The notes: generated from the letters alone by a model not told the origin. A stretch of 64,000 bases of DNA from Agarophyton chilense (GCA_030374765.1 JARGXX010000016.1:372001-436000); one strand, 5' to 3'; counted from the stretch's first letter, positions 20,494-30,570 are shown. Numbers and translations are program-made.

Positions 20494-21246
20494 CAAACTT
20501 TGTTTGTACACACCTGCGTAATGGAGCCTATGGGGACAGCGGCTGGCCTGTGACTGTTGGAGAAAATTGTGCAGCACTGAAGAAATTAGGCGCGCGTGGA
20601 CGTTGGTCAGCGGTACACGTCCAACGGTTGTACACGAGAAAGTTGTAAGAGCGTGGGCTGTCAGGGCATCCAGTGGTTCTACCTGACTTGAAATGAAAAC
20701 CTTGAATAGTCCACTCTACTAGAATAAAGTGATATCGTGTTCACGTGTACTAGTATTCACTGGCATTCGAAAACTCTGGGAGAATACTGTGACTGTTGGC
20801 GCATTTGCATTTATTGTCATTTATTGCCGTGACATTGGGAGCAAGCAATAAATTTTGGAAGTCGTGTTTCACGGGTAGTACACACTGCATTTGTAAAGCT
20901 CATTTCGTATCACCATAAACAGTTGCCACGTTTATCAACAATTTTGTCTTCTATCAAGCCATGACGTCTGCATATCTGTCATGATTCTACAGCACAACTT
21001 GTCGTGATGTTTCCACAGCCGTTATTGTAACGCCATCTGAAGTGATTATTCAACCCAACTCTTGTTGTGGAACGGTATTTCAGCGTCTGCTGGTGCTACA
21101 TTGTAGTTGTACAACCTCAAATGCCCACAATCTGCCCAGTTTTTCTGGCACATGGGGTCGAGCACGTATCGAATGCTACGTCCTCCGCGCCCACATTGTC
21201 CTGTTCACCTTGTGTTCCAATATGACCTTGAATTCCTCCTCCTGTG
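20494..21246. other. Intergenic, upstream of exonuclease gene
   Basis: No gene supported. AT-rich with no obvious repeats. Confidence 0.4.
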
Positions 21247-21254
21247 TATAAAAG
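21247..21254 (+). promoter_or_regulatory. TATA box of the exonuclease gene
   Basis: TATAAAAG, 86 bp upstream of ATG 21333. Transcription would begin about 30 bases on, after the ATG at 21264, which argues for the start at 21333. Confidence 0.5.
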
Positions 21255-21332
21255 AAGAAGAACATGTCTTCCAAACAGCGATGGAGCAATTATTTGACAT
21301 ATCACTTTTTTTTCTGCTCTCAGCGTCAAACA

Positions 21333-22352
21333 ATGTCGCGTCCGATTTTCATTTGGGATTCTGAAACTACTGGTTTGAGTCCAGCGAAGCACCACATTGT
21401 CGAAATTGCCATTATGGAGCTACACTGTACTTCGCAATCACCCACAAAACTCTCGTTCTCCAGTCTTGTACATCCACCTGGAACAAGCGCGCCACGTGCG
21501 GCGAGTCGCGTGCACGGTATAACAAATCAAATGATGCAAGATGCACCATCGTTTGAAAAAGTCTGGGAAGGAGTGCTTGAATACGTGCACTATGTGTGTC
21601 ACGAAAGAGGAACGCCAATCTTTATTGCGCACAATCTTTCATTCGACCTTGGATTTTTGAGACATGAACTCGCTCGCATTGGTGAGCCATTACCGGACTG
21701 GGATTTCGCATGTTCCCTGAGAGATGTAGCTAGGATTATCTGGCCGGGTCATTCCGCCAGCCTGGCTTCCCTATGTAAATTACTTCGAGTCCACAATGAA
21801 GAGGCTCACCGAGCGTTGAGTGATGTTGAAACCACATCAAAGATTCTTGCAAAGGCAGATGACCATCTCCGAAACCTTAGCGTGAGGATGGGCAACGGAG
21901 AGGCGGCGGTAGGCATCCAAATTCGTCACATGATTGAGAACGCGGCAATGAACCGACGCGAATCCATGGAGCCGAAGAGAAAAAATTCTGCCGCAGTCAT
22001 GACGAAGGGGGGAGCCCCAACAAGTATTTCAACAAATGGCGCCATGATGACTCGTTCGAGGGCAAGGATGCAGAAAGTACCATCGTCGAAAGAACAAGCG
22101 GATTTGAAGGCACAGGAACTTTCCGACCACTTTTTGACAGCTGTAAGCATTGAGGATAGCAAGGGTGATGTAGAAGGAGAGAAAACTCAACCTAAATACG
22201 TCACACGAATGGGGCACTTATGGCACGCCTTGAGAAGCTGTCAATGCCTCGAGATGGCAGTCAGTATTCGAAGAGTGACTTCTGTTCCTCAAGGATTGCA
22301 GCCATGCGTATGGTGCGTTTCCAGCGTTCAGAACAGACGTGTTCGGAAATGA
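21333..22352 (+). CDS. DEDDh 3'-5' exonuclease (DnaQ-like)
   Basis: 339 residues. The exonuclease fold covers residues 1-170 with all three motifs: D9 and E11 in WDSETTGL (ExoI), D105 in HNLSFDLGFL (ExoII), H159 and D164 in HRALSDVETT (ExoIII). These acids bind two metal ions and cut single nucleotides from 3' ends of DNA or RNA, as in DNA polymerase III epsilon, TREX and related repair or RNA-trimming enzymes. Residues 190-339 are basic and probably disordered, with no second domain. The ATG at 21333 is preferred because it follows the TATA box at normal distance and starts just before the first motif; a 23-residue extension to 21264 is possible. A polypyrimidine-AG just before the start could mark a 5' UTR intron. 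The exact substrate is unknown. Confidence 0.85.
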   Translation: MSRPIFIWDSETTGLSPAKHHIVEIAIMELHCTSQSPTKLSFSSLVHPPGTSAPRAASRVHGITNQMMQDAPSFEKVWEGVLEYVHYVCHERGTPIFIAHNLSFDLGFLRHELARIGEPLPDWDFACSLRDVARIIWPGHSASLASLCKLLRVHNEEAHRALSDVETTSKILAKADDHLRNLSVRMGNGEAAVGIQIRHMIENAAMNRRESMEPKRKNSAAVMTKGGAPTSISTNGAMMTRSRARMQKVPSSKEQADLKAQELSDHFLTAVSIEDSKGDVEGEKTQPKYVTRMGHLWHALRSCQCLEMAVSIRRVTSVPQGLQPCVWCVSSVQNRRVRK

Positions 22353-22689
22353 CCACAACGCTGGAGAGCTTCCTGTGCCCTCTTTTCTGAATGCATTTAA
22401 TACTAAGCCTTTGTGACAACCTTTAACTTTCTGATTTGTCAAACAAAAGAGTAACGCTCTTGTACATAAATAAAGAAATAACATTTCCATCTTGTTTTAA
22501 TGAGTTCACGTCGTACTTCTCATCATGCATGCACGCTACCACTGGGAATTCCACGCGTTGACAGAGGATTTCGGGGGAAGAAAAAATACATTTTTGAGTT
22601 CAGTCCTCTCACTCAAGAATGCACGAGATCTTCTCCTGTGACGCTGTTCAATCGAGAAGGAAAGAGCCGAAACGGAAATGAGTTAGAGG

Positions 22690-23349
22690 TCAAATAAATC
22701 TGCGTTTGCTCTCCCGTCGGGGTTTGAGCAAGATCAAGCTCCAATAAAGAGTAGATTCTTCGTGTCCCGAGTGAGGCAAGTCATACCGCATAATGCGAGG
22801 ATTGGTCTTTAGATCGCATGTCGACGCGACGGTATCAGAAGATTTGGTCAACGGAAACTGTTTCCATGCCATACCAGCAAAGCTTGCATGAAGGATCCAA
22901 AACACAACAATCTTGACGCCATTATTGGCCTGATTGATGACTGCACAAACTCTGCAAGACAAGGACAAAGCTTCGGGTTGTGGTTGAGAATATGACACCA
23001 TATGTGTACCGGCATTCGTAAAATTTTGCGCAGTTGGAGAAAGTTGTCGATTACGTGAGGGTGATGGCAATATTTCATGATGCGTCGATGTCGTTCTATA
23101 AAACTCAACGAGTCATCGGGGCTCACCGTAACTCCAAGATCATGAGCACCGATATCTCTCATTAGTGTGACGCGAGGGACTAATCTGATATGGTAGGTCG
23201 CATCTATCCGACATGCAGCAGACTAGATTTATTTTACTCTGAACGGTCGATGGATGGAAAAAGAATTGTGATGCCGTCGCCACCACCATTTGCCTTGTAT
23301 ACAGGTGGAAAACTTTCCGAGAGGGTTTGTTGCTGTGGCGTTCGACCAT
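22690..23349 (-). CDS. Possible split hypothetical gene (minus strand)
   Basis: Three overlapping minus-strand frames start at ATGs near 23349 and 23162 and continue to 22690. They could be exons of one gene or shadows. The pieces contain plausible sequence (SPDDSLSFIERHRRIMKY; VKIVVFWILHASFAGMAW), but I see no known domain and could not place introns with certainty. Low confidence. Confidence 0.2.
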
Positions 23350-24149
23350 CCTGCGTAAACTATCAATAACGTGCGTATTCCACTCAACCCAACTTCTTTA
23401 GACTACACTTGGACTGTGCCGCATCGAACTGAGCGCAAATCGATAGCCTTATGGCAAACTGTGGCAAACTGTGTGCAGTTATCGCGAAAGCTGCTGTTGC
23501 ATGACACACCAACGCTGATAAAAGGCCTACGTAAGACTTTCGGTTAACGTGAGAGCAAAGGCGTCTACAAGAACCCAAAAGAGCTCCGCGGAGGAACAGA
23601 GGCAAATCTGGCGGGACCCACACTGGCTCAAATCGTCAAAATGTTTGACCTGTTTCTCCACCCCGTTGAATAGTACAAGAACAAATAATACGAATCATGG
23701 GGAATGCGAAAGAGCGGTGAAGAAAGGTGTGGAAACCTTATTTTTGCGACGCGGGATGACGAATGCTGCAAGGCTTGGCCAGCTAACGGCGCCGAAGCAT
23801 AGAGAGAACAGGTTGTTCAGAGAAACGAGTAACCAAAAAAGGCAAAAGCAACAGAATTGGCATGATGGCAGTCAATGCCACTCTCTCACACTTAAACAAA
23901 GCTGACCGATTCAACGAGAAATTCAGAGTCGATGATACCTCCCAAGCAAACGGCAGATGAAGAGGGCGGCATGGAATCAAGGAGGAGAGGGAAGGAAGGG
24001 CGCATTGTTTTGATGTTATGGTTCCGTGTGTCTCTCAAAGGTTGGGCGTAGCGGGATCAAGCTGACACCAAATATTTTACAGTCGCGCTAGCGCCTTGCG
24101 CACCACGTCGACAAAGCAGTGTTGGACCGCCCACGCGCACCACCATGCC
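23350..24149. other. Intergenic, 5' flank of the mannosidase gene
   Basis: No supported gene. An open frame reaches the mannosidase start from upstream but has no ATG before 24150. Confidence 0.4.
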
Positions 24150-25868
24150 ATGAAGAACGGTGCCTCAGCAATGACCTTCGCTTTTCTCCTCACCTTCGTC
24201 TGGCTGCTTCTCCTGTTCGGCACGACCACCTCCATCTCACCGGGTCATTTTAGAAATTCCACTCTCACTCATCGCGCGCTGCAGTATTTGAATCAGCCGC
24301 CTTCCGTCACTGAGTTTCAACACTGCGAGGGCGACACTCTCCTTCCGGTGGGTAGTTTTGTTGCACATGATGTTGACGGGGAAAACGGTGTGAAACGGGA
24401 GAAGATAAAGGATGCGGTGCGGCATGCGTGGGATGGGTATGAGCGATACGCGTGGGGTTTCGATGAGCTCTCGCCACTGTCTAAGAGCGGGAAACATACG
24501 TTCTCGCCCAAGTTAGCGACGACCATCATCGACTCACTCAGCACGCTGTACATCATGGGTGGTCTCGAAGGGCGCTACCAGCGCGCTAGAGACTGGGTGG
24601 CGAACGAGTTGCACTTTTCTAACGTTGGGCGTGTGATCGTGTTTGAAACGGTGATTCGAATCCTCGGCGGGCTTCTTTCCATGTATCACCTTTCCGGAGA
24701 CGTGATGTACTTGCACAAGGCCGAAAACCTGGCTGTGCGTCTCGCGTCGAGTTTTGATACGGATCATGGGCTGCCGTGGCCGAGATGTCACCTGAACCAA
24801 CCCGGGGTGTGCGAGAACCATGAGCAGCTGGGTGACAGTTTGTACTTGGCAGAGGTTGGGTCTGTGCAGCTGGAATATCGAGCGCTCTCGCATCATTCGA
24901 TTGCCGAGCTTTCGCAGCAATTGCGCAATGTCTCGGAGAGAGTGATACTACTGCTGCAAGAGGCAGAGGCCATGGGTGGTATATCCAGACTGAAAGCGCC
25001 GCACGACTGCTTACTGCCGTTTTCGATGTCACGAAAGACGGGGCGCTACTCGACGAATCTGGTGACGATGGGAGCGCCCGCCGACAGCTACTTTGAGTAC
25101 CTGGTGAAAGTGTGGATTCAGGGCGGGCGGAAAGAGACGCACTTTTGGAAGCTGTTTCAGCAGGTTGTGGACAGCATAGTGGCGGTGGCATCGTATGAAT
25201 CTCGACACGGCGACGTGATCGTGCGAGACGTGGTAGTTTCAAAAGACGATTCTTTACAGTTTCAAAACAAGATGGACCATTTTTCATGCTACATCCCTGG
25301 GATGATTGTGCTGGGGCTGGACGGACTGGACAAGACAGACGCGAAACGGCGCGAAAAGTGGATGTGGCTGGCAACAGAACTGACGGAGACGTGTCACAAG
25401 ATGTATGTGAAGTCGCCGAGCGGGCTGGCGGGCGAGAACATTCGGCTGGGGTCCAGCGACGAGTGGCGCATGAGCGGCGGATACAACCTGCGACCCGAGG
25501 CGGTAGAGGCGTTTTTCTACATGTACAGACACACTGGGGACGAAAAGTACCGACGGTACGCGTGGGAGGTGTTTGAAAGCATTGAGCAACACTGCAGAGT
25601 GGACGAGGCGGGGTATGCTGCGATTCGAACGGCAAAGACACGACATCCGCAGCACGTGGACGTGATGCACTCGTTTGTTATTGCAGAGACGTTCAAGTAC
25701 ATATACCTGACGTTCGGGGGGATGGACGAGCTTAACCTGTCGCAGTGGGTGTTCAACACGGAGGCGCACCCGCTGCTGGTGTCGCCCGGACTGAGCAGCG
25801 GGAGCCAATGCGCGGCGGACAACGCGGGGACTACACAGGGGCGGAGAGAGGCGCACGACGAACTTTAG
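24150..25868 (+). CDS. GH47 class I alpha-mannosidase
   Basis: 572 residues. It has a short cytosolic tail and then a signal anchor (MTFAFLLTFVWLLLLFG, residues about 8-24), giving a type II protein of the ER or Golgi. The rest is an (alpha/alpha)7 barrel of glycoside hydrolase family 47, which removes alpha-1,2-linked mannose from N-glycans. Family motifs in order: WDGYERYAWGFDELSP, FETVIRILGGLLS, LAEVGSVQLEYRALS, MDHFSCYIPGM, GYNLRPEAVEAFFYMYR, SFVIAETFKYIYL and the calcium-binding region FNTEAHPL near the end. Length fits class I enzymes (ER mannosidase I, Golgi mannosidase I). ER versus Golgi type cannot be settled here; EDEM-like members usually lack the anchor. No introns seen. Convergent with the small secreted gene downstream. 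Confidence 0.92.
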   Translation: MKNGASAMTFAFLLTFVWLLLLFGTTTSISPGHFRNSTLTHRALQYLNQPPSVTEFQHCEGDTLLPVGSFVAHDVDGENGVKREKIKDAVRHAWDGYERYAWGFDELSPLSKSGKHTFSPKLATTIIDSLSTLYIMGGLEGRYQRARDWVANELHFSNVGRVIVFETVIRILGGLLSMYHLSGDVMYLHKAENLAVRLASSFDTDHGLPWPRCHLNQPGVCENHEQLGDSLYLAEVGSVQLEYRALSHHSIAELSQQLRNVSERVILLLQEAEAMGGISRLKAPHDCLLPFSMSRKTGRYSTNLVTMGAPADSYFEYLVKVWIQGGRKETHFWKLFQQVVDSIVAVASYESRHGDVIVRDVVVSKDDSLQFQNKMDHFSCYIPGMIVLGLDGLDKTDAKRREKWMWLATELTETCHKMYVKSPSGLAGENIRLGSSDEWRMSGGYNLRPEAVEAFFYMYRHTGDEKYRRYAWEVFESIEQHCRVDEAGYAAIRTAKTRHPQHVDVMHSFVIAETFKYIYLTFGGMDELNLSQWVFNTEAHPLLVSPGLSSGSQCAADNAGTTQGRREAHDEL

Positions 25869-26014
25869 CGAAATGAAGAAGAACGGAGACAAGTTAGCAG
25901 TTTTTTTTTTTTCTTTACTTGGAGGAGGGGAGGCAAGTGGGCGGGGCGGGCGTGATGGACAAGGAGTGCATCACGAAGGGAGCGACGAGCGGGCAACTAG
26001 TAGTGACACACAAG

Positions 26015-26335
26015 TTAGTGGGAGAAACGACCAAGGGCATCGGACTGTTGGCGCACAAGGTGCGGGGCGATGGAGGCACAGTCGATGTTTTCACACCAGG
26101 ACAGCGTTGGGTCCGAGACACAGTTTCCGGTTGTGGACGTGTCGCACACGATGGTCTTGCACTCGCGGGCGGTCTGACACGGTCCGGGGTCGGCGGCGTC
26201 TGGCGAGCAGCCCTCGCAGTGCCAGGCGGCGCACATGCGCACGTAGTCCATGGGGAAGGTCTTGTAGGTAGGCTCTGCGGCGGCGGCGGCGGCGAGCGCA
26301 AGCAGCAGCGCGAAGGCGACGAAGAAGCGGTTCAT
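26015..26335 (-). CDS. Small secreted cysteine-rich protein
   Basis: 106 residues from ATG 26335. A clear signal peptide (MNRFFVAFALLLALAAAAAA, cut near AAA-EP) is followed by a mature part of about 85 residues with 10 cysteines clustered in residues 34-85 (CAAWHCEGC, CQTARECKTIVC, CVSDP, WCENIDC). The even cysteine number suggests five disulfides and an extracellular or vacuolar site. I do not recognise the family. The 5' UTR is odd: a run of 19 C (G on the + strand, 26340-26358) lies 4 bases before the ATG. It is divergent from the MYB gene at 27035 across about 700 bp. Confidence 0.65.
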   Translation of the reverse strand: MNRFFVAFALLLALAAAAAAEPTYKTFPMDYVRMCAAWHCEGCSPDAADPGPCQTARECKTIVCDTSTTGNCVSDPTLSWCENIDCASIAPHLVRQQSDALGRFSH

Positions 26336-27034
26336 GACAGGGGGGGGGGGGGGGGGGGAGTTAGGATTGAGGTGGGGGCGATGGAGGTGAGGAGGAAGGC
26401 GACGACGGGCGATATATGTTGTTACTAGTAGGCGAGACGGTTGGGGATTGCAATCGGAACAGTCAGCAATGAAGTGATTGCTCGGGCGGCATGCGCGCCA
26501 CGTCAGCGCCTACAGCTCGACCACGTCAACGCGGGCCCTTGGCCGCGTTAACAACGCTCGGCCGCGTCAACAACAGTGGACCCCGTCCACGCGGACAGCT
26601 GTGCCACGATGCCACCCACGACGATTTGAACACGTGTGGCCACACGTTGCCTTACTTTGTTTGAACACGTGTCCACGCGTTGCCACACGTACTGTTTGAA
26701 CACGTGTTCAGCAACGCGACTGCTCGCAAAAATCGGGCGAAGCACGCACGTGCGGCGTCGGCACAGCCACTCGTTTGGGGTGCGCGCGGCGCAATCTCGT
26801 GGCGCGCTCGGCGTGGAGGAGTTTTGCGTGTGCGCACACGCGCCTGTGCCCCATTGTGCTGTCGTTTGCACAACCTAAGCTGTTCATCTCTTTCTCATAG
26901 TATCTTATACGACGCCTCGCACGAGCGGCGCCCTGCTCTCAAGTCGCTGCTTCCCCCCCTCCCCCACCCCCCACCTCCTTCCCAACTCAACTTCCGTCAA
27001 CCCTCTCCCCTCTCCCCTCCCCCCTCCCCCCGAC
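26336..27034. other. Divergent promoter region between secreted-protein and MYB genes
   Basis: It holds the poly-G run at 26340-26358, GTCAACGCGG-like GC repeats at 26510-26600, the 35-bp G-box repeat at 26625-26729, and a long C/T tract (about 26950-27030) just before the MYB start, which may serve as a TATA-less core promoter. Confidence 0.55.
26625..26729. repeat. Three 35-bp tandem units, each with a CACGTG box
   Basis: Units start at 26625, 26660 and 26695, each with TTTGAACACGTGT. CACGTG cores are at 26631, 26666 and 26701, exactly 35 bp apart. The rest of the unit has diverged, so the core appears conserved. CACGTG is the G-box/E-box bound by bHLH and bZIP factors in many eukaryotes. 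Confidence 0.75.
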
Positions 27035-27979
27035 ATGCAGCCGCTGCCAATGTCCCTGCCGCCGCCGCCGCCGCCGCCGCCGCCCCCGCATCCGCCGCAC
27101 CCCCCGCTGCCGCCGCATCACCACCATCAACATCACTTCGGTCGCGTGTGCGCCGCTGCCATGTCACCTCCCCCATCGCAGCCGCAGCCGCAGCCGCATC
27201 CGCATCCGCAGCACCCCCCACCCCACGCGCATCCGCCACCTGCCCTGCTAGCAGCTCCCCCCCCACCACAGCCGCTGCAGCCCGCCGCCTACGGCGCCGC
27301 CTATCTCCCTCCCCCACCCCCTCTCTCCGCCTTTCCTCCTCCCCCCCCTCCCCTTGCCGACCCCTCCCAACCGCTCCCCACCCTCCAACCCGTCCACCAC
27401 GTCGGCTTCTACGACACTTGCACAAAGGTCGCTCGTCTCGAGCAGCAACTTGCAGCCGCACACGCAGAGATCCAACGCCTCCGCGCCCGCGTCGCAGACC
27501 TCGAGAAGGAACGCACAAAGCCCGACGCCCCAAAGGTCCAGAGTCGCTACTGGACCCCCGCCGAACACCAACGCTTTCTCGACGCTCTGCATAAATTCGG
27601 TCCAAAGGATGTGCGCGCCATCGCAAATTACGTCGGCTCCCGCAACGCCACCCAGGTTCGCACCCACGCCCAAAAGTACTTTTTGCGCGTCGCCAAGAAG
27701 AACGGCTCACTGCTGCGTAGCGCCCGGAAGAGAAGCATGTCTGAGAGCGATCTCACCAAGGTAGGCGCTTCCGCCGCTACCCCCCCCGCACCTTCCGCAT
27801 CCGTCGTTTGCACCCCGCCGCACAGCCCCGCCGCACGTCACCGTCTCGCCGCCACCCTCTCGGCCGGCGTCTCCGCTGCCAAACCCCCCACTCTGTCCAA
27901 ACCCATTGTCGACAGCTCGGGCATTAACCTCCTCAGCCTCGTCGCCAGCGAAAGGAAGATGGAGGAGATGCGCGAATAG
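27035..27979 (+). CDS. SHAQKYF-class single-repeat MYB protein
   Basis: 314 residues. Residues 1-125 are poly-Pro, His and Gln (low complexity). Residues about 130-162 are a short leucine-type coiled coil (VARLEQQLAAAHAEIQRLRA). Residues about 170-220 are the MYB domain (RYWTPAEHQRFLDALHKFG) with three tryptophan-like positions ending in the class mark THAQKYF. The tail is Ser/Pro/Ala-rich with a short conserved-looking end (INLLSLVASERKMEEM). Plant relatives (CCA1, REVEILLE, MYBS) are nuclear factors acting in circadian or sugar control; the target here is unknown. The coil before the MYB domain suggests dimer formation. ATG 27035 is the first in frame and follows a C/T-rich tract. Confidence 0.85.
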   Translation: MQPLPMSLPPPPPPPPPPHPPHPPLPPHHHHQHHFGRVCAAAMSPPPSQPQPQPHPHPQHPPPHAHPPPALLAAPPPPQPLQPAAYGAAYLPPPPPLSAFPPPPPPLADPSQPLPTLQPVHHVGFYDTCTKVARLEQQLAAAHAEIQRLRARVADLEKERTKPDAPKVQSRYWTPAEHQRFLDALHKFGPKDVRAIANYVGSRNATQVRTHAQKYFLRVAKKNGSLLRSARKRSMSESDLTKVGASAATPPAPSASVVCTPPHSPAARHRLAATLSAGVSAAKPPTLSKPIVDSSGINLLSLVASERKMEEMRE

Positions 27980-28162
27980 CTCTTGTTTGTTGTACTATTT
28001 TTGAATATAACTTGTTACTTGTTACATATGTAAAAACTTTGCTTGCGCTGCCTGCAAGTTTTTTTTCTTCTTCATTTCTTCCTCCGTGCATACCTTCCCA
28101 CATTCTTCCCCGCTTTCTTCCCTTCCCCTTCGTCCTCCAGCCCATCCCACCCTTGCCACGCC

Positions 28163-28180
28163 ATGACGCGTCCGCTTGTC

Positions 28181-28213
<33 letters not shown>

Positions 28214-28969
28214 ACCCGCCCCGATCCGCGCTCGCGCCAACTGCCCACACGAAACGCCCTGCATCTCACTCGCAAGATCTTCCACGTGCTCAGCGGCTTA
28301 GCGTACGCGCTCTTCACGCGCAACGTCGCCCCGTCCACCCGCGCCCCGCTGCTCTTCTCGCTCGTGTTCGTCGTGCTCGTCGTGGAGCTCTCACGCATCC
28401 GCGCCCCGCACGCCGCGCTCAATCGTGCCGTGCTTTCATGCTTCCGCCCGTTCATGCGTCGCCATGAGGCACGTCTCTTCTCCGGTATGCTGTACTACAC
28501 GCTGGGCGTCGCTCTCGTCGCCTCCTACTCTCGTGTCACTGCCGCCTGTGTGGCCATTCTTTCCCTTGCCGTCGCCGATCCGGTCGCTGCTCTGGTTGGC
28601 GTTGCCTTCGAGCCTGCGCTGCCGGAGGCGCGCTTGCGCAACGGCAAGTCTGTGGCTGGCTTTATCTTTGGCGCCTTTGCAGCCATTTTCACCGCCTTCA
28701 CCGTTCTCACGTGCGCTGTGCGCTCTACGATGGATCTCAGGGAGGCGCTGCTTGTTGCTGTTCCGGTTGGCATCAGTGCCGCCATTACGGAGCTGCTTAT
28801 TCCGTCGCCGCAGCTGACGCTGCCGTTTCGCCACGTGCCGCTGGGCTTGGATGATAACTTGTTCATTCCACTTGTGGCGGCGTTTGTTTGCCAATACCTG
28901 CTTGACAGCCGACTGCATGACGTTCATCTGTCGCCTTTGCTGCTGTGCAAGCCGTTCACCAAGTTTTAA
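28163..28969 (+). CDS. CTP-dependent lipid kinase family protein (DGK1/dolichol kinase/phytol kinase-like)
   Basis: 268 residues with about seven membrane spans. The signature HLTRKIFHVLSGLAYALF at residues about 33-50 is that of the SEC59/VTE5/DGK1 family. It is followed by VADPVAALVG, KSVAGFIFGAFAA and the C-terminal GLDDNLFIPLVAAF. Members phosphorylate dolichol, phytol or diacylglycerol, mostly with CTP. The small size and the AITELLIP...LDDNLFIP ending resemble the diacylglycerol- or phytol-kinase type more than the larger dolichol kinases. Residues 1-30 are Thr/Ala-rich and could be a targeting sequence. Start at the first ATG. About 180 bp after the MYB gene, same strand. Confidence 0.75.
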
Positions 28970-28999
28970 TCACTGCTCACACTCTGTGTAATGTTACAA

Positions 29000-29000
29000 G

Positions 29001-29032
<32 letters not shown>

Positions 29033-29033
29033 G
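29000..29033. repeat. (CAA)n microsatellite
   Basis: About 11 copies of a CAA/ACA triplet between convergent gene ends. Confidence 0.9.
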
Positions 29034-29037
29034 CGCA

Positions 29038-30159
29038 TCACCAGTCCACCCTGGTACGCAGCTCGGTAGGAACCATAGCCTCCCTGCGAATAAAGTCGAT
29101 CGGCAACGCATCCGGGTCGTAAACGCTAGCTACACTGACGACGTGTGCGCCCGCCACCTGTTTGGCAGGCTGCGCCGCTATGTGGATCAGCCCGCCATTC
29201 CGCCGCTCCAGGTGCTGCAGAAAGGTGTCAAGATCGGTGCACGCCTTGGTGACGTCAAACACCAAGCGGTCAAAGCCGGTGTGCGGAACCCCCTGCACGC
29301 CGCTCAAACCGCCTCTGTCGTCCTTGGCCTCCACAAACTCCAGGCGCGTGCCCAGTCCCTCCACGAAGCACGCGCGCTGCCCCCCGCTGGTCATGTACTT
29401 GTCGGTGACGAAAAAGCCCAGCGAGCCGTAGAAGGCAAGGCTTCTCTCTATGTCGGACACGCGCACGGAGGTGTGATGCAGACCAACACAGCCGGTGGAC
29501 GGGGTGCAGAGCGGGGTACGATATACCATGGTCCTGACCTGCACGCCGTCGTCCAAAAAGTGATTACCCAACGCCTCGAAGCCCAGAATGGAGAAGAAGC
29601 CCATCTGCGCACGCACGGCATTGACGTAAATGGCGCCGTCGACAGGAGCGGCCAGCGCCAAGAGACGCTCGACGAGGGCGCGGCCCACGCCGCGGCCGCG
29701 GCAGTGCGGCAGCACGGCCACGCGGTCGAGACGCGCGTTGCGGTCCACGGACAGCAGTCGCGCGGCACCGCGAACAGCGCCGTCCGGCGCGCGCGCCAGC
29801 AGGTGGACGGTGGAGGACGCCGCGTCCAGCTCGTCCGGCGCCAGCGCGGCCGACAGGCCCTCTGCGCGCGCCACGCCGTTCCACACCGCGTACAATAGGT
29901 GCAGCTCGTCGGGGTTGCGAGCTCGGCGCACGCTCGCTGCTACGTCTGCTGCGTTCGCGACGCGTTTGCCTTTCGCGGCGCCCTTGTCTTCCTCGTGGGC
30001 GCAGGCGTGCGCGACGCGGCGCGACCGCGCGGCTAAGGCGCGCTTCGGCGGAAGCAGCGCGCTCGTTGGCGATGTGGCCAGTGCCCGCGGCGGCGGCGGC
30101 GCCATCGGCGATACAAACGCCAAGCTGGGGCGGTCTGGCAGGCGGGCGCACTGGCACAT
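29038..30159 (-). CDS. GNAT acetyltransferase - VOC/glyoxalase fusion
   Basis: 373 residues from ATG 30159 (second choice: M19 at 30105). Residues 1-65 are Pro/Ala/Arg-rich, consistent with an organelle transit peptide. Residues about 70-215 are a GNAT N-acetyltransferase, with the acetyl-CoA loop in the pattern R-x-x-G-x-G (HCRGRGVGRALVERLL) preceded by LDRVAVLP and followed by YVNAVRAQMGFFSILGF. Residues about 228-370 are a vicinal oxygen chelate domain (VGLHHTSVRVSDIERSLAFY, LGTRLEFVEAKDD, GFDRLVFDV, DPDALPIDFIR). The first His and late Glu fit metal positions, so dioxygenase, glyoxalase or epimerase chemistry is possible. The two activities in one chain are unusual; the substrate is not known to me. 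Convergent with the lipid kinase gene. Confidence 0.8.
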   Translation of the reverse strand: MCQCARLPDRPSLAFVSPMAPPPPRALATSPTSALLPPKRALAARSRRVAHACAHEEDKGAAKGKRVANAADVAASVRRARNPDELHLLYAVWNGVARAEGLSAALAPDELDAASSTVHLLARAPDGAVRGAARLLSVDRNARLDRVAVLPHCRGRGVGRALVERLLALAAPVDGAIYVNAVRAQMGFFSILGFEALGNHFLDDGVQVRTMVYRTPLCTPSTGCVGLHHTSVRVSDIERSLAFYGSLGFFVTDKYMTSGGQRACFVEGLGTRLEFVEAKDDRGGLSGVQGVPHTGFDRLVFDVTKACTDLDTFLQHLERRNGGLIHIAAQPAKQVAGAHVVSVASVYDPDALPIDFIRREAMVPTELRTRVDW

Positions 30160-30570
30160 CGGGCCTACGGCGACAAAGTCTCGGAAAGAGCTGGGCGACA
30201 GCGACGAAGGCGAGCGAGGAGCTGGGCGAAAGCGATGAAGGCGAGGGAGGAGCTTGGGCGACGGCAATGGCGTGGAAGAGGAAGCGCAGTGACGGCAGCG
30301 CTGGCGTGGAAGGAGCGCGGGGACGGGGCGCGCCCATCGCAACGCGCCACGAGCACTCTGCAAAAAGTTGCAGCGCGAAAAAAAATCTGCCGTGCTCACG
30401 TGCGCCACGCGCGCTCAATGGCGAGCGACACGGCGCGGCGGCAGCGCGACACGTCACACGCAGCGTCCAAGTCTTTTGCTCTCACCACCTACCGTTGTAC
30501 ACACATTCGTAGCGCCTTCAAAACTATCCGCCGCCATCTCCGTCACCGTCGCAGACGCTGCAACGCTGCG
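30160..30570. other. Intergenic between GNAT-VOC and GH85 genes, with 31-bp repeats
   Basis: About two and a half imperfect 31-bp units at 30188-30272, each starting GAGCTGGGCGA or a close variant, upstream of the GNAT-VOC start. Long open frames exist here only because the DNA is GC-rich and repetitive. Confidence 0.5.

Noticed and set aside
26680-27594. Long + strand frame rich in Pro, Ala and Arg overlapping the MYB gene
   Set aside because: Shadow of GC-rich repeats in another phase; no motifs, and it conflicts with the clear MYB frame.
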